A stretch of 64,000 nt of DNA from Bacillota bacterium (GCA_023454175.1 JAEXRW010000030.1:1-64000); one strand, 5' to 3'. Counted from the stretch's first letter, positions 25,994 to 34,600 are shown. The notes: generated by a model not told the origin, from the sequence alone. Made by a program: numbers and translations.

Positions 25994-27067
25994 ATGAAAA
26001 AAGCGCTTGTTGTTTTTATTTGCGCACTGATGTTCGCCTCGGTATTCGCATTCAACCATTCAATCGCCGCGGCATTCCCCGCAAATACGGCGGTAAAGGC
26101 CAAAACGGCCAAACCCTCCAGGTACGCCGAACTGTCGGGCATCAGCACCACTGCCGGCAACTGGAACCGTACGTTCAGGGCCGGATACCGCAGTTACACC
26201 CTGACACTGGACGAGAAGCAGGACAGCACCACCATCACGCCTGCAGCAGCGGATCCCGCCACCGAAGTCTATATCAACGGGACAAAGGCAGCCAATATCA
26301 CCGTAAAACTGGACAACGGCAAAAGGCAGTACGTCAATATCAAAACCGTACTACAGGGCAAAAGAAGCAGGAATTACACTATCAGGGTCGTACGTAAAAA
26401 GTGCACCTGGGACGATCTGGCAGCATTGAGCGTGACCTATGGCAAGCTGGATGCGGGCTTCGACCCGGCCAAACTGGAATACAACCTGAGCCTGGAGTGG
26501 TACATGCCGTCCGTCACCATCAATGCGGTCCAGCCCGACCCGCACGCGACGATGCGCATAGACGGGCGGAGGGTAACAGGCAGGACCTATACCATAGCCC
26601 CGGAAGCGCCCAAAACAGTCACCATTTCGGTACGGTCACAGGCAGGCGCCACAAAAAACTACAAGCTGCACATCACGCGGGCGGCCAGCCCCTATACGGA
26701 TAAGATCGAAGCACTGATCGACTTTGCCAAACACTATATGGGCAAACCGTATGTTTCGGGCGGCAAGGGGCCGGACTGCTTCGACTGCTCGGGATTCGTT
26801 TATTACTGCCTGAAAGGCAACGGCGTACCCATTAGCTACATGACTTCCCACGTATGGCCGAAATCGGTATACATAACCATCCCGACCCTCGCCGAGATGG
26901 TACCGGGGGATATCCTGTGCTTCAACGGGCACGTGGGCATCTACCTGGGCAACAACAAGATGATCGACTGCGTCACCAGCGCGGGGGGCGTGCGCATCGC
27001 ATCCTGCACGACGCCCTACTGGACGAAAAATTTCGTCTGCGGGAAGCGGGTATTCACCACCCCTTAA
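25994..27067 (+). CDS. Secreted NlpC/P60 peptidoglycan hydrolase with cadherin-like domains
   Basis: 357 residues. A signal peptide (~1-28) is followed by two cadherin-like beta-sandwich domains (~45-130 and ~135-235, each ending in a YTIRVVRK/YKLHITR strand) and an NlpC/P60 domain (~240-355). Catalytic Cys265 lies in DCFDCSGF and His313 in GHVGIYLG. It should cleave peptide cross-links in the wall. AAGGAG precedes the ATG at 25994; the longer frame starting at 25898 lies inside the riboswitch leader and is not used. Expression is predicted to respond to c-di-GMP. Confidence 0.9.
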   Translation: MKKALVVFICALMFASVFAFNHSIAAAFPANTAVKAKTAKPSRYAELSGISTTAGNWNRTFRAGYRSYTLTLDEKQDSTTITPAAADPATEVYINGTKAANITVKLDNGKRQYVNIKTVLQGKRSRNYTIRVVRKKCTWDDLAALSVTYGKLDAGFDPAKLEYNLSLEWYMPSVTINAVQPDPHATMRIDGRRVTGRTYTIAPEAPKTVTISVRSQAGATKNYKLHITRAASPYTDKIEALIDFAKHYMGKPYVSGGKGPDCFDCSGFVYYCLKGNGVPISYMTSHVWPKSVYITIPTLAEMVPGDILCFNGHVGIYLGNNKMIDCVTSAGGVRIASCTTPYWTKNFVCGKRVFTTP

Positions 27068-27088
27068 TAAAACTCTCAAAGCCCATTG

Positions 27089-27115
27089 ACGGCCATCATA
27101 CCGGTGGCCGTTTTT
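27089..27115 (+). terminator. Intrinsic terminator
   Basis: ACGGCCA (27089-27095) and TGGCCGT (27105-27111) with a 9-base loop and a run of T. Confidence 0.85.
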
Positions 27116-27231
27116 CTTTATATGTTTTATGCACAATAACAGTGACATATAGAAGTGAAGGTATCAATTGACAAAGACCCTGCAGAAGCATGATAATATT
27201 ACCATAAAAATCTAGATAAAGGGATGATACC

Positions 27232-27744
27232 ATGGGCGATCACAGCGTACCTTCCATCCCGAAAAAGCGCATCAAACGGGCCGTATCCGGCCTGGTGCTG
27301 AGGATCCTCGGCAAGGCGTTCAAGGCACTATCCAAATGGGAAAACGGCGTACATAAGGAAACACAGGGATGGCCGGAGGGCATCACCATCACCTTTGCGG
27401 CCTCGCCGGAAGGCCCCTGGATGTCCCTGTCCAAGAAGGACGACACCCTGCATTACCATGGCGGAGTAAAAACGGCATCGCCCGACATCCTGATCCAGTT
27501 CAAGAGCATCGATGCGGCGTTCATCGTGCTGACGGGCAGGCTGAGCATCCATGACGCCTATGCCCGCCACATGTTCACCCTGAAGGGGGACATTTTCTTT
27601 GCCATGTCCCCAGTCCGCTGCATGTACCTGATCGAAGGCGCATTGTTCCCATATTTTATCTTTAAGAAAATATTCAAGCGCCGGCCCGAGAAGATCAGTA
27701 AATTCAGAGCCTATACAGGTGTGCTGTCAAGCGCAAAAGATTGA
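27232..27744 (+). CDS. SCP2 sterol-binding-like domain protein
   Basis: 170 residues, no signal peptide. The segment from about residue 75 (PDILIQFKSIDAAFIVLTGR, LSIHDAYARHMFTLKGDIFFAM) resembles SCP2-type lipid-binding domains, in which a hydrophobic cavity binds lipids or acyl chains. The C-terminus (FPYFIFKKIFKRRPEK) is hydrophobic and basic. It lies 13 bases before an Fe-alcohol dehydrogenase gene, so the two are probably co-expressed; it may present a hydrophobic aldehyde or alcohol. Function unproven. Confidence 0.7.
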   Translation: MGDHSVPSIPKKRIKRAVSGLVLRILGKAFKALSKWENGVHKETQGWPEGITITFAASPEGPWMSLSKKDDTLHYHGGVKTASPDILIQFKSIDAAFIVLTGRLSIHDAYARHMFTLKGDIFFAMSPVRCMYLIEGALFPYFIFKKIFKRRPEKISKFRAYTGVLSSAKD

Positions 27745-27757
27745 GGGAGGAAACGAC

Positions 27758-28942
27758 ATGATACCGTCCTATTTCGAATTCCACAACCCTGTGAAGATCC
27801 TTTCGGGCGAAAAGGCGCTGGAAAACATCCCGTTCGAACTGCAGAGCCTGAACGCCCGGAGCCCCATCATACTGACCAACGCGATGCTCGACGAAGTGGG
27901 GCTCCTCAAACTCCTCACCGATGCATTTTCCAATTCGGGTATCCAGCCGTGCGCTGTATACAGGGATATCCCGGCCGATTCCTCCATCCAGGCAGTGAAC
28001 GCGGCGGCATCGGTCTACCGCGAGAAAAAGTGCGACAGCATCATCGCGCTGGGCGGCGGCTCGGTGATCGACACCGCAAAGGGACTGCTCATCCTGATCG
28101 CAAACAACAGCAGCGACATCATGGAATTCATGGGCGCAGAAACGATCAAAAAAGGGAACAAGCCACCGTTCATCGCCATCCCGACCACGGCGGGCACAGG
28201 GTCGGAAGCGACGCTGGTGGCCGTGATCAAGGATGAGCAGCGCCATCTCAAGATGGAATTCATCTCCTACCACCTGCTGCCCCACGCAGCGGTGCTGGAC
28301 CCGCGGATGACGAAAACGCTCCCACCCCGCATCACCGCTTCCACGGGTATGGACGCGCTAGTACATGCCGTGGAGGCTTTCACCTGCGTACAGAAGAACC
28401 CCCTGAGCGACGCATATGCCATAGCCTCCATACGGTTGGTATCAAAATACCTGCAGGAAGCCATCCGAAACGGCAGCTCCGTGGAGGCGCGGATGGGCAT
28501 GGCCAACGCGGCAATGATGGCAGGCGCGGCCTTTTCCAACTCCATGGTGGGGCTCGTGCACGCCATGGGGCATGCACTGGGCGGCATCGCAGGCGTTCCC
28601 CACGGGGACGCCATGAGCATCCTGCTGCCGCACTGCATGCGGTACAACAAGGCAAAACTATCCGCATCGTACGGGGAACTGCTGATCCACCTGGCAGGCG
28701 CAGACGTTTATGCCCGTTCAAAACCTGAAGACAGGGCTGATGTTTTGATTGGGTTTATCGAAGAGCTGCAACGCATACTCCTGGCAGAAGCAAAGCTGCC
28801 GATGAAACTGCGGGATGCAGGCGTGAAAAAAGAAGTATTCAGTGAAGTGGTCAAAGCAGCCATCAACGACGGCGCGATCCTGATGAACCCTGTGGAAGCC
28901 AATGCAGAGGACATCCTCGGCATACTGAACGCGGCGTATTAA
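27758..28942 (+). CDS. Iron-containing alcohol dehydrogenase
   Basis: 394 residues, group III Fe-alcohol dehydrogenase. Visible are GGGSVIDTAKG for nucleotide binding, IPTTAGTGSEAT, and the metal-site motifs GMDALVHAVEAF and GLVHAMGHALGG. The start at 27758 follows GGGAGG; the frame extends further upstream but overlaps the SCP2-like gene. It is distinct from the phosphonate-cluster enzyme at 15648. Pairing with an SCP2-like protein suggests a hydrophobic substrate, which is inference. A terminator follows at 28977. Confidence 0.9.
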   Translation: MIPSYFEFHNPVKILSGEKALENIPFELQSLNARSPIILTNAMLDEVGLLKLLTDAFSNSGIQPCAVYRDIPADSSIQAVNAAASVYREKKCDSIIALGGGSVIDTAKGLLILIANNSSDIMEFMGAETIKKGNKPPFIAIPTTAGTGSEATLVAVIKDEQRHLKMEFISYHLLPHAAVLDPRMTKTLPPRITASTGMDALVHAVEAFTCVQKNPLSDAYAIASIRLVSKYLQEAIRNGSSVEARMGMANAAMMAGAAFSNSMVGLVHAMGHALGGIAGVPHGDAMSILLPHCMRYNKAKLSASYGELLIHLAGADVYARSKPEDRADVLIGFIEELQRILLAEAKLPMKLRDAGVKKEVFSEVVKAAINDGAILMNPVEANAEDILGILNAAY

Positions 28943-28976
28943 AACGCAAATCAATTATATTCAATATTTATGAATG

Positions 28977-29010
28977 AATAAGAGGAATGCTTATAACATT
29001 CTCTTATTTG
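28977..29010 (+). terminator. Intrinsic terminator
   Basis: AATAAGAGGAATG (28977-28989) and CATTCTCTTATT (28997-29008) with one bulge and a loop of about seven bases. Confidence 0.75.
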
Positions 29011-29106
29011 TATCTATTCAATTCAATTTATCAAAATCAATATAACGGCAAGAAGAACGTACACAATGCCGGAAATATTACAAAATTGATATCCATATAT
29101 TACAGG

Positions 29107-29135
29107 TTGATTACTCGGCTTGTTGCCGTTATAAT
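29107..29135 (+). promoter_or_regulatory. SigA-type promoter of the c-di-AMP leader
   Basis: TTGATT at 29107-29112 and TATAAT at 29130-29135 with a 17-base spacer; the riboswitch begins about ten bases downstream. Confidence 0.75.
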
Positions 29136-29149
29136 CTGTGTCACGGTCA

Positions 29150-29318
29150 TTCACCGATTATGCAGCCGAATCCTGATAAAACAGGAACGGGGGACAAAAA
29201 CATTTGGGGTCAATCCATCAGGAAAACCTGCGAAAGAAATTTTGCTGGCGGACCGATGGTAGGGAACCACTCATCCCGCACCCGTCAACTAACCCCGCAG
29301 GCAATTTTTGAGAGGAGG
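29150..29318 (+). promoter_or_regulatory. Cyclic di-AMP (ydaO/yuaA) riboswitch
   Basis: Conserved blocks in order: GCCGAATCCTG, ACGGGGGACAAA, TTTGGGGTCAATCC, a variable arm, then TAGGGAACCACTCATCCCG and ACCCGTCAACTAACCCCGC, which is the ydaO-type core ending. GAGAGGAGG follows and the wall hydrolase starts at 29327. In described cases this RNA turns genes off at high c-di-AMP and often controls wall hydrolases, which fits the gene here. Confidence 0.88.
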
Positions 29319-29326
29319 TAATCGAA

Positions 29327-29980
29327 ATGACTAAAAAAATCATAACCGCCATTACCGCATTCGTTGCGGTGCTCGCGATCTTTGCGACCACAGCGTTTGC
29401 CGACTATTATACAGGCTACAAAACGCTGTATTACGGGATGCAGAGCTCGGAGGTCACCAACCTGCAGAACGACCTGAAAAGTCTTGGCTATTTCAGCTCG
29501 GCATCGACTGGTTATTTCGGTACCGTCACGAAGCAGGCCGTGGTCAATTACCAGGCCAGCAAAAAGCTGACTGCAGACGGCATCGTGGGACATGCTACGG
29601 CAAGGGCCATCAAGGTGGACAGGGTGATCCAGACAGGCAAGGCCTACCAGGGCGTACCTTATGTGTGGGGCGGCACGACACCCTCAGGGTTTGACTGCTC
29701 CGGGTTCACACAGTATGTGATGGCAAAAAACGGCATCACGATCCCGAGGACCGCCGCACTGCAGTACCAAACGGGGACGTCGGTATCCAAGAGCAGCCTG
29801 ATGCCCGGCGACCTGGTATTCTTCCAGACGTACCAGGCGGGAGCTTCCCATGTGGGGATCTACCTGGGAAACGACCAGTTTGTCAACGCGAGCAGCTCGA
29901 GCGGGGTCACCGTATCCAAACTTTTCTCCAATACGTACTGGGCGCAGCACTACATTGGGGCGAAGCGAATACTAAAATAA
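29327..29980 (+). CDS. Secreted peptidoglycan-binding NlpC/P60 hydrolase
   Basis: 217 residues: signal peptide (~1-25, cleaved after TAFA), one PG_binding_1 domain (~28-95: SSEVTNLQNDLKSLGYF...TADGIVGHATARAI), then an NlpC/P60 domain with catalytic Cys124 in GFDCSGF and His175 in SHVGIYLG. It should act as a wall-bound endopeptidase. AGGAGG is eight bases before the ATG and at the very end of the c-di-AMP riboswitch, so occlusion of the ribosome site is one possible control route. Terminator directly behind. Confidence 0.93.
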   Translation: MTKKIITAITAFVAVLAIFATTAFADYYTGYKTLYYGMQSSEVTNLQNDLKSLGYFSSASTGYFGTVTKQAVVNYQASKKLTADGIVGHATARAIKVDRVIQTGKAYQGVPYVWGGTTPSGFDCSGFTQYVMAKNGITIPRTAALQYQTGTSVSKSSLMPGDLVFFQTYQAGASHVGIYLGNDQFVNASSSSGVTVSKLFSNTYWAQHYIGAKRILK

Positions 29981-29997
29981 AATCTCCTTCCTAATAA

Positions 29998-30040
29998 AAG
30001 CAAAGACCCTATCCAATTTTGGAAAGGGTCTTTGCTTATC
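29998..30040 (+). terminator. Strong intrinsic terminator
   Basis: AAGCAAAGACCCT (29998-30010) pairs perfectly with AGGGTCTTTGCTT (30025-30037), followed by ATCTT. Confidence 0.88.
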
Positions 30041-30204
30041 TTCACTGCGCAGGATATATGGCTGCCGGCGCCCAACAGAACCAGCCTCCGATGGGGTCGA
30101 AATTTGTTGAAAACAAGTGCAAAATGCACGATAAGCTATTGCATTATGCTCCCGTATATGCTACATATGAGAGCAGAGTCATTCTTTTCAACCGGATAGA
30201 CTTG

Positions 30205-30312
30205 TGTCCGTTGAAAAAGGCAAAGCATGCCGAAAGGATGCGACGCAAAGCCACGGGCCTAATCCGTTTCGATCGAGGCGGGATGGCAGCCGGGTTGCCA
30301 ATGGAACGCGGT
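30205..30312 (+). promoter_or_regulatory. Second cyclic di-GMP-I (GEMM) riboswitch
   Basis: Nearly the same core as at 25830: CCGTTGAAAAAGGCAAAGC, CCGAAAGG, GACGCAAAGCCACGGGCCTAA and ATGGCAGCCGGGTTGCC. The P3 arm differs. The next gene downstream on this strand starts at 30561. A 132-codon open frame (30019-30417) running through this RNA is not a gene. Confidence 0.9.
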
Positions 30313-30365
30313 GCAACATTCAGTGATCGACAAGCCGTGTTCCCAGAAAGTATTGAAGAAGGGAT

Positions 30366-30400
30366 CAAGGCTTGTTTTCTATTCTGCAGAGCCTTGTTTG
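30366..30400 (+). terminator. Candidate riboswitch-associated terminator
   Basis: CAAGGCT (30366-30372) and AGCCTTG (30390-30396) followed by TTT, about 50 bases after the second c-di-GMP aptamer. The T-tract is short, so this is tentative. Confidence 0.45.
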
Positions 30401-30560
30401 CGATGCCCAAAGTCTGACGCAGACAAGATCCAACCTGGCAAATAGAAAATCGTCCCTTGCCACCCAATAAAATGGCTATCGATATATGGGCTTTATTGCT
30501 TTATCATAAAAGCGAATTATTAAACAATCCATAAATACATCATTCGAAGAGGTAACAACC

Positions 30561-30950
30561 ATGTCTGAAAGCTCGTCATTGGACATCATTCTCCAGCGCC
30601 ACGATATCCTGAATGAATTGCTGTCCCTCAACAAACGGCAGCCCCTGCAGCCTTATACGCTCCTATGCGACGAGTGCAAGGCGTTGTCAGGGCTCCTCGA
30701 CGATATCTGTGTGCAACTGAACAGCGGAGATTACAAGGAGGCACAGGAGATCCTGTCCCAGAGCTTTGTACTGCAGGAACGGCAGCAGCAATACCACGAG
30801 GAGATCAATGCCGTATTTTTCGGACTCGACAAGAACATGACGCTAAAGACCTGCATCACGTCCATCATGGACTCCATTTTGCATAACAATCCCGTATTAT
30901 GCTACGGGCTTTTCGTCATAATGAAACACATCTTCGTGAACGGTTATTGA
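30561..30950 (+). CDS. Uncharacterised small protein downstream of c-di-GMP riboswitch
   Basis: 129 residues, not recognised. It is predicted largely helical and cytosolic, with two Cys near residues 35-39 (LLCDECK), a Gln/Glu-rich helix around 68-85 and a hydrophobic C-terminal stretch (NPVLCYGLFVIMKHIF). GAAGAGG precedes the ATG. It is the only gene behind the second c-di-GMP-I riboswitch, and a terminator follows, so it appears to be a monocistronic c-di-GMP-controlled gene. No function can be assigned. Confidence 0.65.
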   Translation: MSESSSLDIILQRHDILNELLSLNKRQPLQPYTLLCDECKALSGLLDDICVQLNSGDYKEAQEILSQSFVLQERQQQYHEEINAVFFGLDKNMTLKTCITSIMDSILHNNPVLCYGLFVIMKHIFVNGY

Positions 30951-30995
30951 TATCATTCCTAAAAAGCTTGGATTAAGGGAAGTTATATTGCATCC

Positions 30996-31023
30996 AAGGG
31001 GCGCTCCGCAAGCGCTCCTTTTC
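30996..31023 (+). terminator. Intrinsic terminator
   Basis: AAGGGGCGCT and AGCGCTCCTT form a 10-bp stem (one G-U pair) around CCGCA, followed by TTTTCTT. Confidence 0.85.
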
Positions 31024-31095
31024 TTATTCCGGGAATATTTCTTTTGCATGGGCAAAAAATAAAATCTGTATTCTATTTTCCCGGGAGGCTTTCAA

Positions 31096-32649
31096 ATGGA
31101 ACGATTTCAAACCCCACCGGAATCCTACTGGATAGCATCCACCCCAGAGACCCATTATCCGAAACTGGACCGGGATATCCAAACCGATGTGGCCATCATC
31201 GGCGGAGGGATAGCGGGCATCACCACCGCCTACCTGCTGAGCGTGGAGGGCGTCAAAACCGTGGTTTTGGAAGCAGACCGTATCCTCATGGGGACCACAG
31301 GTCATACCACGGCCAAAATAACATCGCAGCACGAACTCATTTACGACAAGATCCAGACCCATGTGGGGAAAGAACTCGCCAGGCAGTACGCCGACGCCAA
31401 CGAAGCCGCAATACGGCTCATCGAAAAGATCGCAGATGAAAAAAGCATCGACTGTGATTTTTCCCACCAGGAAGCCTACGTTTATACGCAGCAGGATCAT
31501 AACATAGAAAAGATACAGGATGAAGTAAAGGCTGCAAATCAGCTGGGTATAGAAGCAGATTATCTTGAAGAAATACCCCTCCGTATCCCTGTCAAGGCGG
31601 CCATACGGTTTCATAACCAGGCTCAATTCCACCCCCGCAAATATCTGCTGCCGCTGGCTCAGGAGATAACTGAAAAAGGGAATGCGATCTACGAGAAAAC
31701 CAGGGTCATCGATATCGAAAAAAACGGTACCTATATACTGACCACGGGGCAGGGGAAAAATGTAAGGGCGGGAAAAGTCATCCTCGCATCCCACTATCCT
31801 TTTTTAAACAAACCCGGCGCGTATTTCACACGCATCTACGTGGAAAGGTCTTATATCGTTGCCATCAAGGCAAAGGAGGAATACCCGGGAGGCATGTACA
31901 TCAATGCTGAAGACCCGGTACGTTCCTTCCGCAGGATGGAGACGGATGACACAGAGCTGATTCTGGTGGGCGGGGGCAGGCATAAAGCGGGGCAGGGGGA
32001 AGCGGATACAAACGCATACTACAGGTCATTGATCCAGTATGCGGAGCACCAATTCCACGTGGAGCAAATACCATACCGATGGTCCGCACAGGACTGCATG
32101 ACGCTGGACGGTATCCCGTACACCGGCCATTTCACATCGGATACGCCTAACCTTTATGTGGCGACGGGCTTTGGCAAATGGGGGATGACCAATGCGACGG
32201 CATCGGCCATGATCCTGCGCGACCTCATCGTACACGGCACAAGCCCGTGGAAGGACGTATACAGCCCATCCCGCAAAGACTTCGTGGGCTCGGCCGGGAA
32301 ATTCATCGTGGAGAATTTCAACGTGGCCGAAAAACTCATCGAGGGCAAGCTCTCCCCAGTCCCCAAAGACGTGGATATCCATATCGGCGAAGGGAAGGTC
32401 ATCCAGATAGACGGGCACAGGGCGGGGGCATTCAAAGACGAAGACGGCCGGTTCCACGTGGTAGATACGACATGCACCCATATGGGCTGCGAACTGAACT
32501 GGAACGCAGCAGAACGTTCCTGGGACTGCCCATGCCACGGATCCAGGTTTGATATCGACGGGAAGGTGATCGAAGGCCCCGCCATCCGCGAGCTGAACAG
32601 CGGGGAAGAGACGCATACCTTGCAAAAGCTCTTCAAAGACGAGTACTAA
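31096..32649 (+). CDS. FAD-dependent oxidoreductase with C-terminal Rieske domain
   Basis: 517 residues. An N-terminal FAD-binding fold of the D-amino-acid oxidase type (GGGIAG at 36-41, E at the end of strand 2 in VVLEADR) covers ~1-390. A Rieske [2Fe-2S] domain follows, with ligands Cys460-x-His462 and Cys478-x-x-His481 (CTHMGC and CPCHGS). Enzymes of this layout are common in Firmicutes (for example YhfW of Bacillus) but their substrates are not established. It lies upstream of spoVAC with a 56-base gap, so read-through into the spore operon is possible. Confidence 0.88.
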   Translation: MERFQTPPESYWIASTPETHYPKLDRDIQTDVAIIGGGIAGITTAYLLSVEGVKTVVLEADRILMGTTGHTTAKITSQHELIYDKIQTHVGKELARQYADANEAAIRLIEKIADEKSIDCDFSHQEAYVYTQQDHNIEKIQDEVKAANQLGIEADYLEEIPLRIPVKAAIRFHNQAQFHPRKYLLPLAQEITEKGNAIYEKTRVIDIEKNGTYILTTGQGKNVRAGKVILASHYPFLNKPGAYFTRIYVERSYIVAIKAKEEYPGGMYINAEDPVRSFRRMETDDTELILVGGGRHKAGQGEADTNAYYRSLIQYAEHQFHVEQIPYRWSAQDCMTLDGIPYTGHFTSDTPNLYVATGFGKWGMTNATASAMILRDLIVHGTSPWKDVYSPSRKDFVGSAGKFIVENFNVAEKLIEGKLSPVPKDVDIHIGEGKVIQIDGHRAGAFKDEDGRFHVVDTTCTHMGCELNWNAAERSWDCPCHGSRFDIDGKVIEGPAIRELNSGEETHTLQKLFKDEY

Positions 32650-32705
32650 ACCGGTCAGCTGCAAGACTTGGTCAAACCATTATCCGGAATGAGGAGGAGA
32701 AAGCA

Positions 32706-33179
32706 ACGTCGTATAAAGGGATCGAAGACAAGAAAGCCAACTACGATAAGTATGTAACGAAGAAAATGCCGAAAAGCCCGCTGCTGCTCAACTGCATCAA
32801 GGCGTTTGTCGTCGGCGGGTTCATCTGCGTTATCGGGCAGGGGTTCAACCAACTGGCGCTGGAAGTCATCCAGCTGACCCCGGACGAGATGGCATCCTTC
32901 ACGGCGGCGGTGATGGTATTCATCGGCGCCACGCTGACAGGCATCGGGATCTATGACCATATCGGCAAATTTGCGGGGGCAGGCTCAATCGTTCCCATCA
33001 CAGGGTTTGCCAACAGCGTGGTGGCGCCCGCCATGGAATACAAACGCGAAGGATACGTGCTGGGCGTGGGCGCAAAACTTTTCACCATCGCCGGCCCTGT
33101 GCTGGTCTATGGATACAGCATATCCATCATCATCGGGCTCATCTATCTCCTCGTCCCGGGGGAACCGGTATGGCCATAA
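32706..33179 (+). CDS. spoVAC: Stage V sporulation protein AC
   Basis: About 157 residues if started at 32706. Four or so membrane helices carry the SpoVA signature: CIKAFVVGGFICVIGQG, GAGSIVPITGFANSVVAPAMEYKREG and a C-terminal YGYSISIIIGLIYLL helix. SpoVA proteins form the inner spore-membrane channel for dipicolinic acid. The first ATG (32766) would omit the conserved hydrophilic N-terminus (ANYDKYVTKKMPKSPL). A consensus AGGAGG at 32692-32697 points to an in-frame ACG at 32706, so an unusual start codon is likely. It overlaps spoVAD by ten bases. Confidence 0.88.
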   Translation, partial: TSYKGIEDKKANYDKYVTKKMPKSPLLLNCIKAFVVGGFICVIGQGFNQLALEVIQLTPDEMASFTAAVMVFIGATLTGIGIYDHIGKFAGAGSIVPITGFANSVVAPAMEYKREGYVLGVGAKLFTIAGPVLVYGYSISIIIGLIYLLVPGEPVWP

Positions 33180-34171
33180 GACTCGGCAAGATGACTGTGG
33201 AACTACAAAGCATGCCCAGGCTGATATCCGCAGGCTCGATAGCAGGCAAGTATGAAGGGGAAGGCCCTTTGGGAAAACACTTCGACGTATTGCTGCACGA
33301 CGACCTGTGGGCGGAAAAAACCTGGGAAAAGACCGAATGCAAGATGTTCCGGGAGGCAGTGAAGATCGCGCTTCGGAAAGCAAACCTCGTTGAAACGGAC
33401 GTCAACTACCTGGTGGGCGGGGACCTGCTGAACCAGATCATCACCGCCAGCTTTGCGGCAAGGGACCTCCTGATCCCGTTCGTGGGCATCTATACGGCAT
33501 GTGCCTCCTTCGGTGAAGCCCTGGCCGTCTCCGCGCTCCTGATCGAATGTGGCGCGGCCTACCTGAACGCCTGCGCGGTAGCGAGCCACTTCGACACCGC
33601 CGAGAGGCAATACCGCTATCCGCTGGAACTCGGGACGAGGCGCACCAGTACCGGCCAGCGCACGGTGACGGGGGCGGGAGCCGTGCTCATGTCCCACCAG
33701 GGGACGGGACCCGCCGTACGGAGAGTTACGATCGGGCGCGTGCAGGACTGGAAGATCAAAGACGCCAACAACATGGGGGCGGCGATGGCGCCTGCGGCGG
33801 CCGATACGATCGATTATTACATGAAAGATACGGGAGACAAGATCGAGAACTTCGACGCCATCATCACCGGGGACCTGGGGCATTTCGGATCACAGCTGCT
33901 GGTCGAACTCCTCCATGATATGGGTTATAACCTGTCGCCAAAACATGTGGACTGCGGCAGCATAATTTATCCCAAGGAAGAGGCCTATACCATGGGGGGC
34001 AGCGGCTGCGGGTGCTGCGCGAGCGTATTCTGCGGCTTTATTTACCCCAAAATGGGCGAGCGGTACAAACGCATATTACTCGTTCCAACCGGGGCGCTTT
34101 TATCCCCCACGACCACGCTACAGGGGGAGACCATCCCTTGTATCGCGCATGCCATCGTATTAGAAAACTGA
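33170..34171 (+). CDS. spoVAD: Stage V sporulation protein AD
   Basis: 333 residues, full length for SpoVAD, a thiolase-fold protein (related to FabH/KAS III) that binds dipicolinic acid on the spore inner membrane. Family stretches present are GDLLNQIITASFAARDL, GIYTACASFGEALAVS, the VASHF segment and GGSGCGCCASV near the C-terminus. The ATG overlaps the end of spoVAC and spoVAE follows after 14 bases. The three genes form the typical spoVAC-AD-AE order, normally expressed in the forespore. Confidence 0.95.
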   Translation: MAIRLGKMTVELQSMPRLISAGSIAGKYEGEGPLGKHFDVLLHDDLWAEKTWEKTECKMFREAVKIALRKANLVETDVNYLVGGDLLNQIITASFAARDLLIPFVGIYTACASFGEALAVSALLIECGAAYLNACAVASHFDTAERQYRYPLELGTRRTSTGQRTVTGAGAVLMSHQGTGPAVRRVTIGRVQDWKIKDANNMGAAMAPAAADTIDYYMKDTGDKIENFDAIITGDLGHFGSQLLVELLHDMGYNLSPKHVDCGSIIYPKEEAYTMGGSGCGCCASVFCGFIYPKMGERYKRILLVPTGALLSPTTTLQGETIPCIAHAIVLEN

Positions 34172-34185
34172 GGAGCAAAGGTGAA

Positions 34186-34542
34186 ATGGACTATCTCAAA
34201 GCGTTTCTTGTCGGCGGACTGATCTGCGTCATCGGACAAATCCTGCTGGACCTGACCAACCTGACGGCAGCGAGGATACTGGTGATATTCGTGGTGGCCG
34301 GAGCGATACTGACAGCCGTGGGATTGTACCCATACCTCGTCGCGTGGGGGGGAGCGGGAGCCACCGTCCCTTTGACAGGATTCGGATACGCGCTCGCAAA
34401 GGGAGCCATCAAAGGGGCCCATGAAACTGGCATCCTCGGTGCGCTTACCGGGGGCGTGAAGGCAACGGCTGCAGGGGTGGCCGCGGCCGTATTTTTCGGG
34501 TTCCTCAATGCCGTCATATTCACCCCGCGGGAAAAGAAATAG
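34186..34542 (+). CDS. spoVAE: Stage V sporulation protein AE
   Basis: 118 residues, about three to four membrane helices: MDYLKAFLVGGLICVIGQIL, then GGAGATVPLTGFGYALAKG and a C-terminal AGVAAAVFFGFLNAVIF. It shares the N-terminal VGGLICVIGQ motif with SpoVAC, as expected in this paralogous family. A longer frame begins inside spoVAD, but AGGAG at 34171-34175 fits the ATG at 34186. It is the last gene of the operon, convergent with nadC; only a weak hairpin separates the two. Confidence 0.93.
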   Translation: MDYLKAFLVGGLICVIGQILLDLTNLTAARILVIFVVAGAILTAVGLYPYLVAWGGAGATVPLTGFGYALAKGAIKGAHETGILGALTGGVKATAAGVAAAVFFGFLNAVIFTPREKK

Positions 34543-34600
34543 CCTGCAACCGTCATCGGGGCTACAGGCTCTGCGCACTCTTCTGATTGCCGATTACATC

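Noticed and set aside
28987..29262. 91-codon open frame after the Fe-alcohol dehydrogenase
   Set aside because: It starts inside a terminator and runs through a promoter and the c-di-AMP riboswitch; no ribosome site.
30019..30417. 132-codon open frame
   Set aside because: It covers the second c-di-GMP-I riboswitch; its conserved bases are explained by the RNA.
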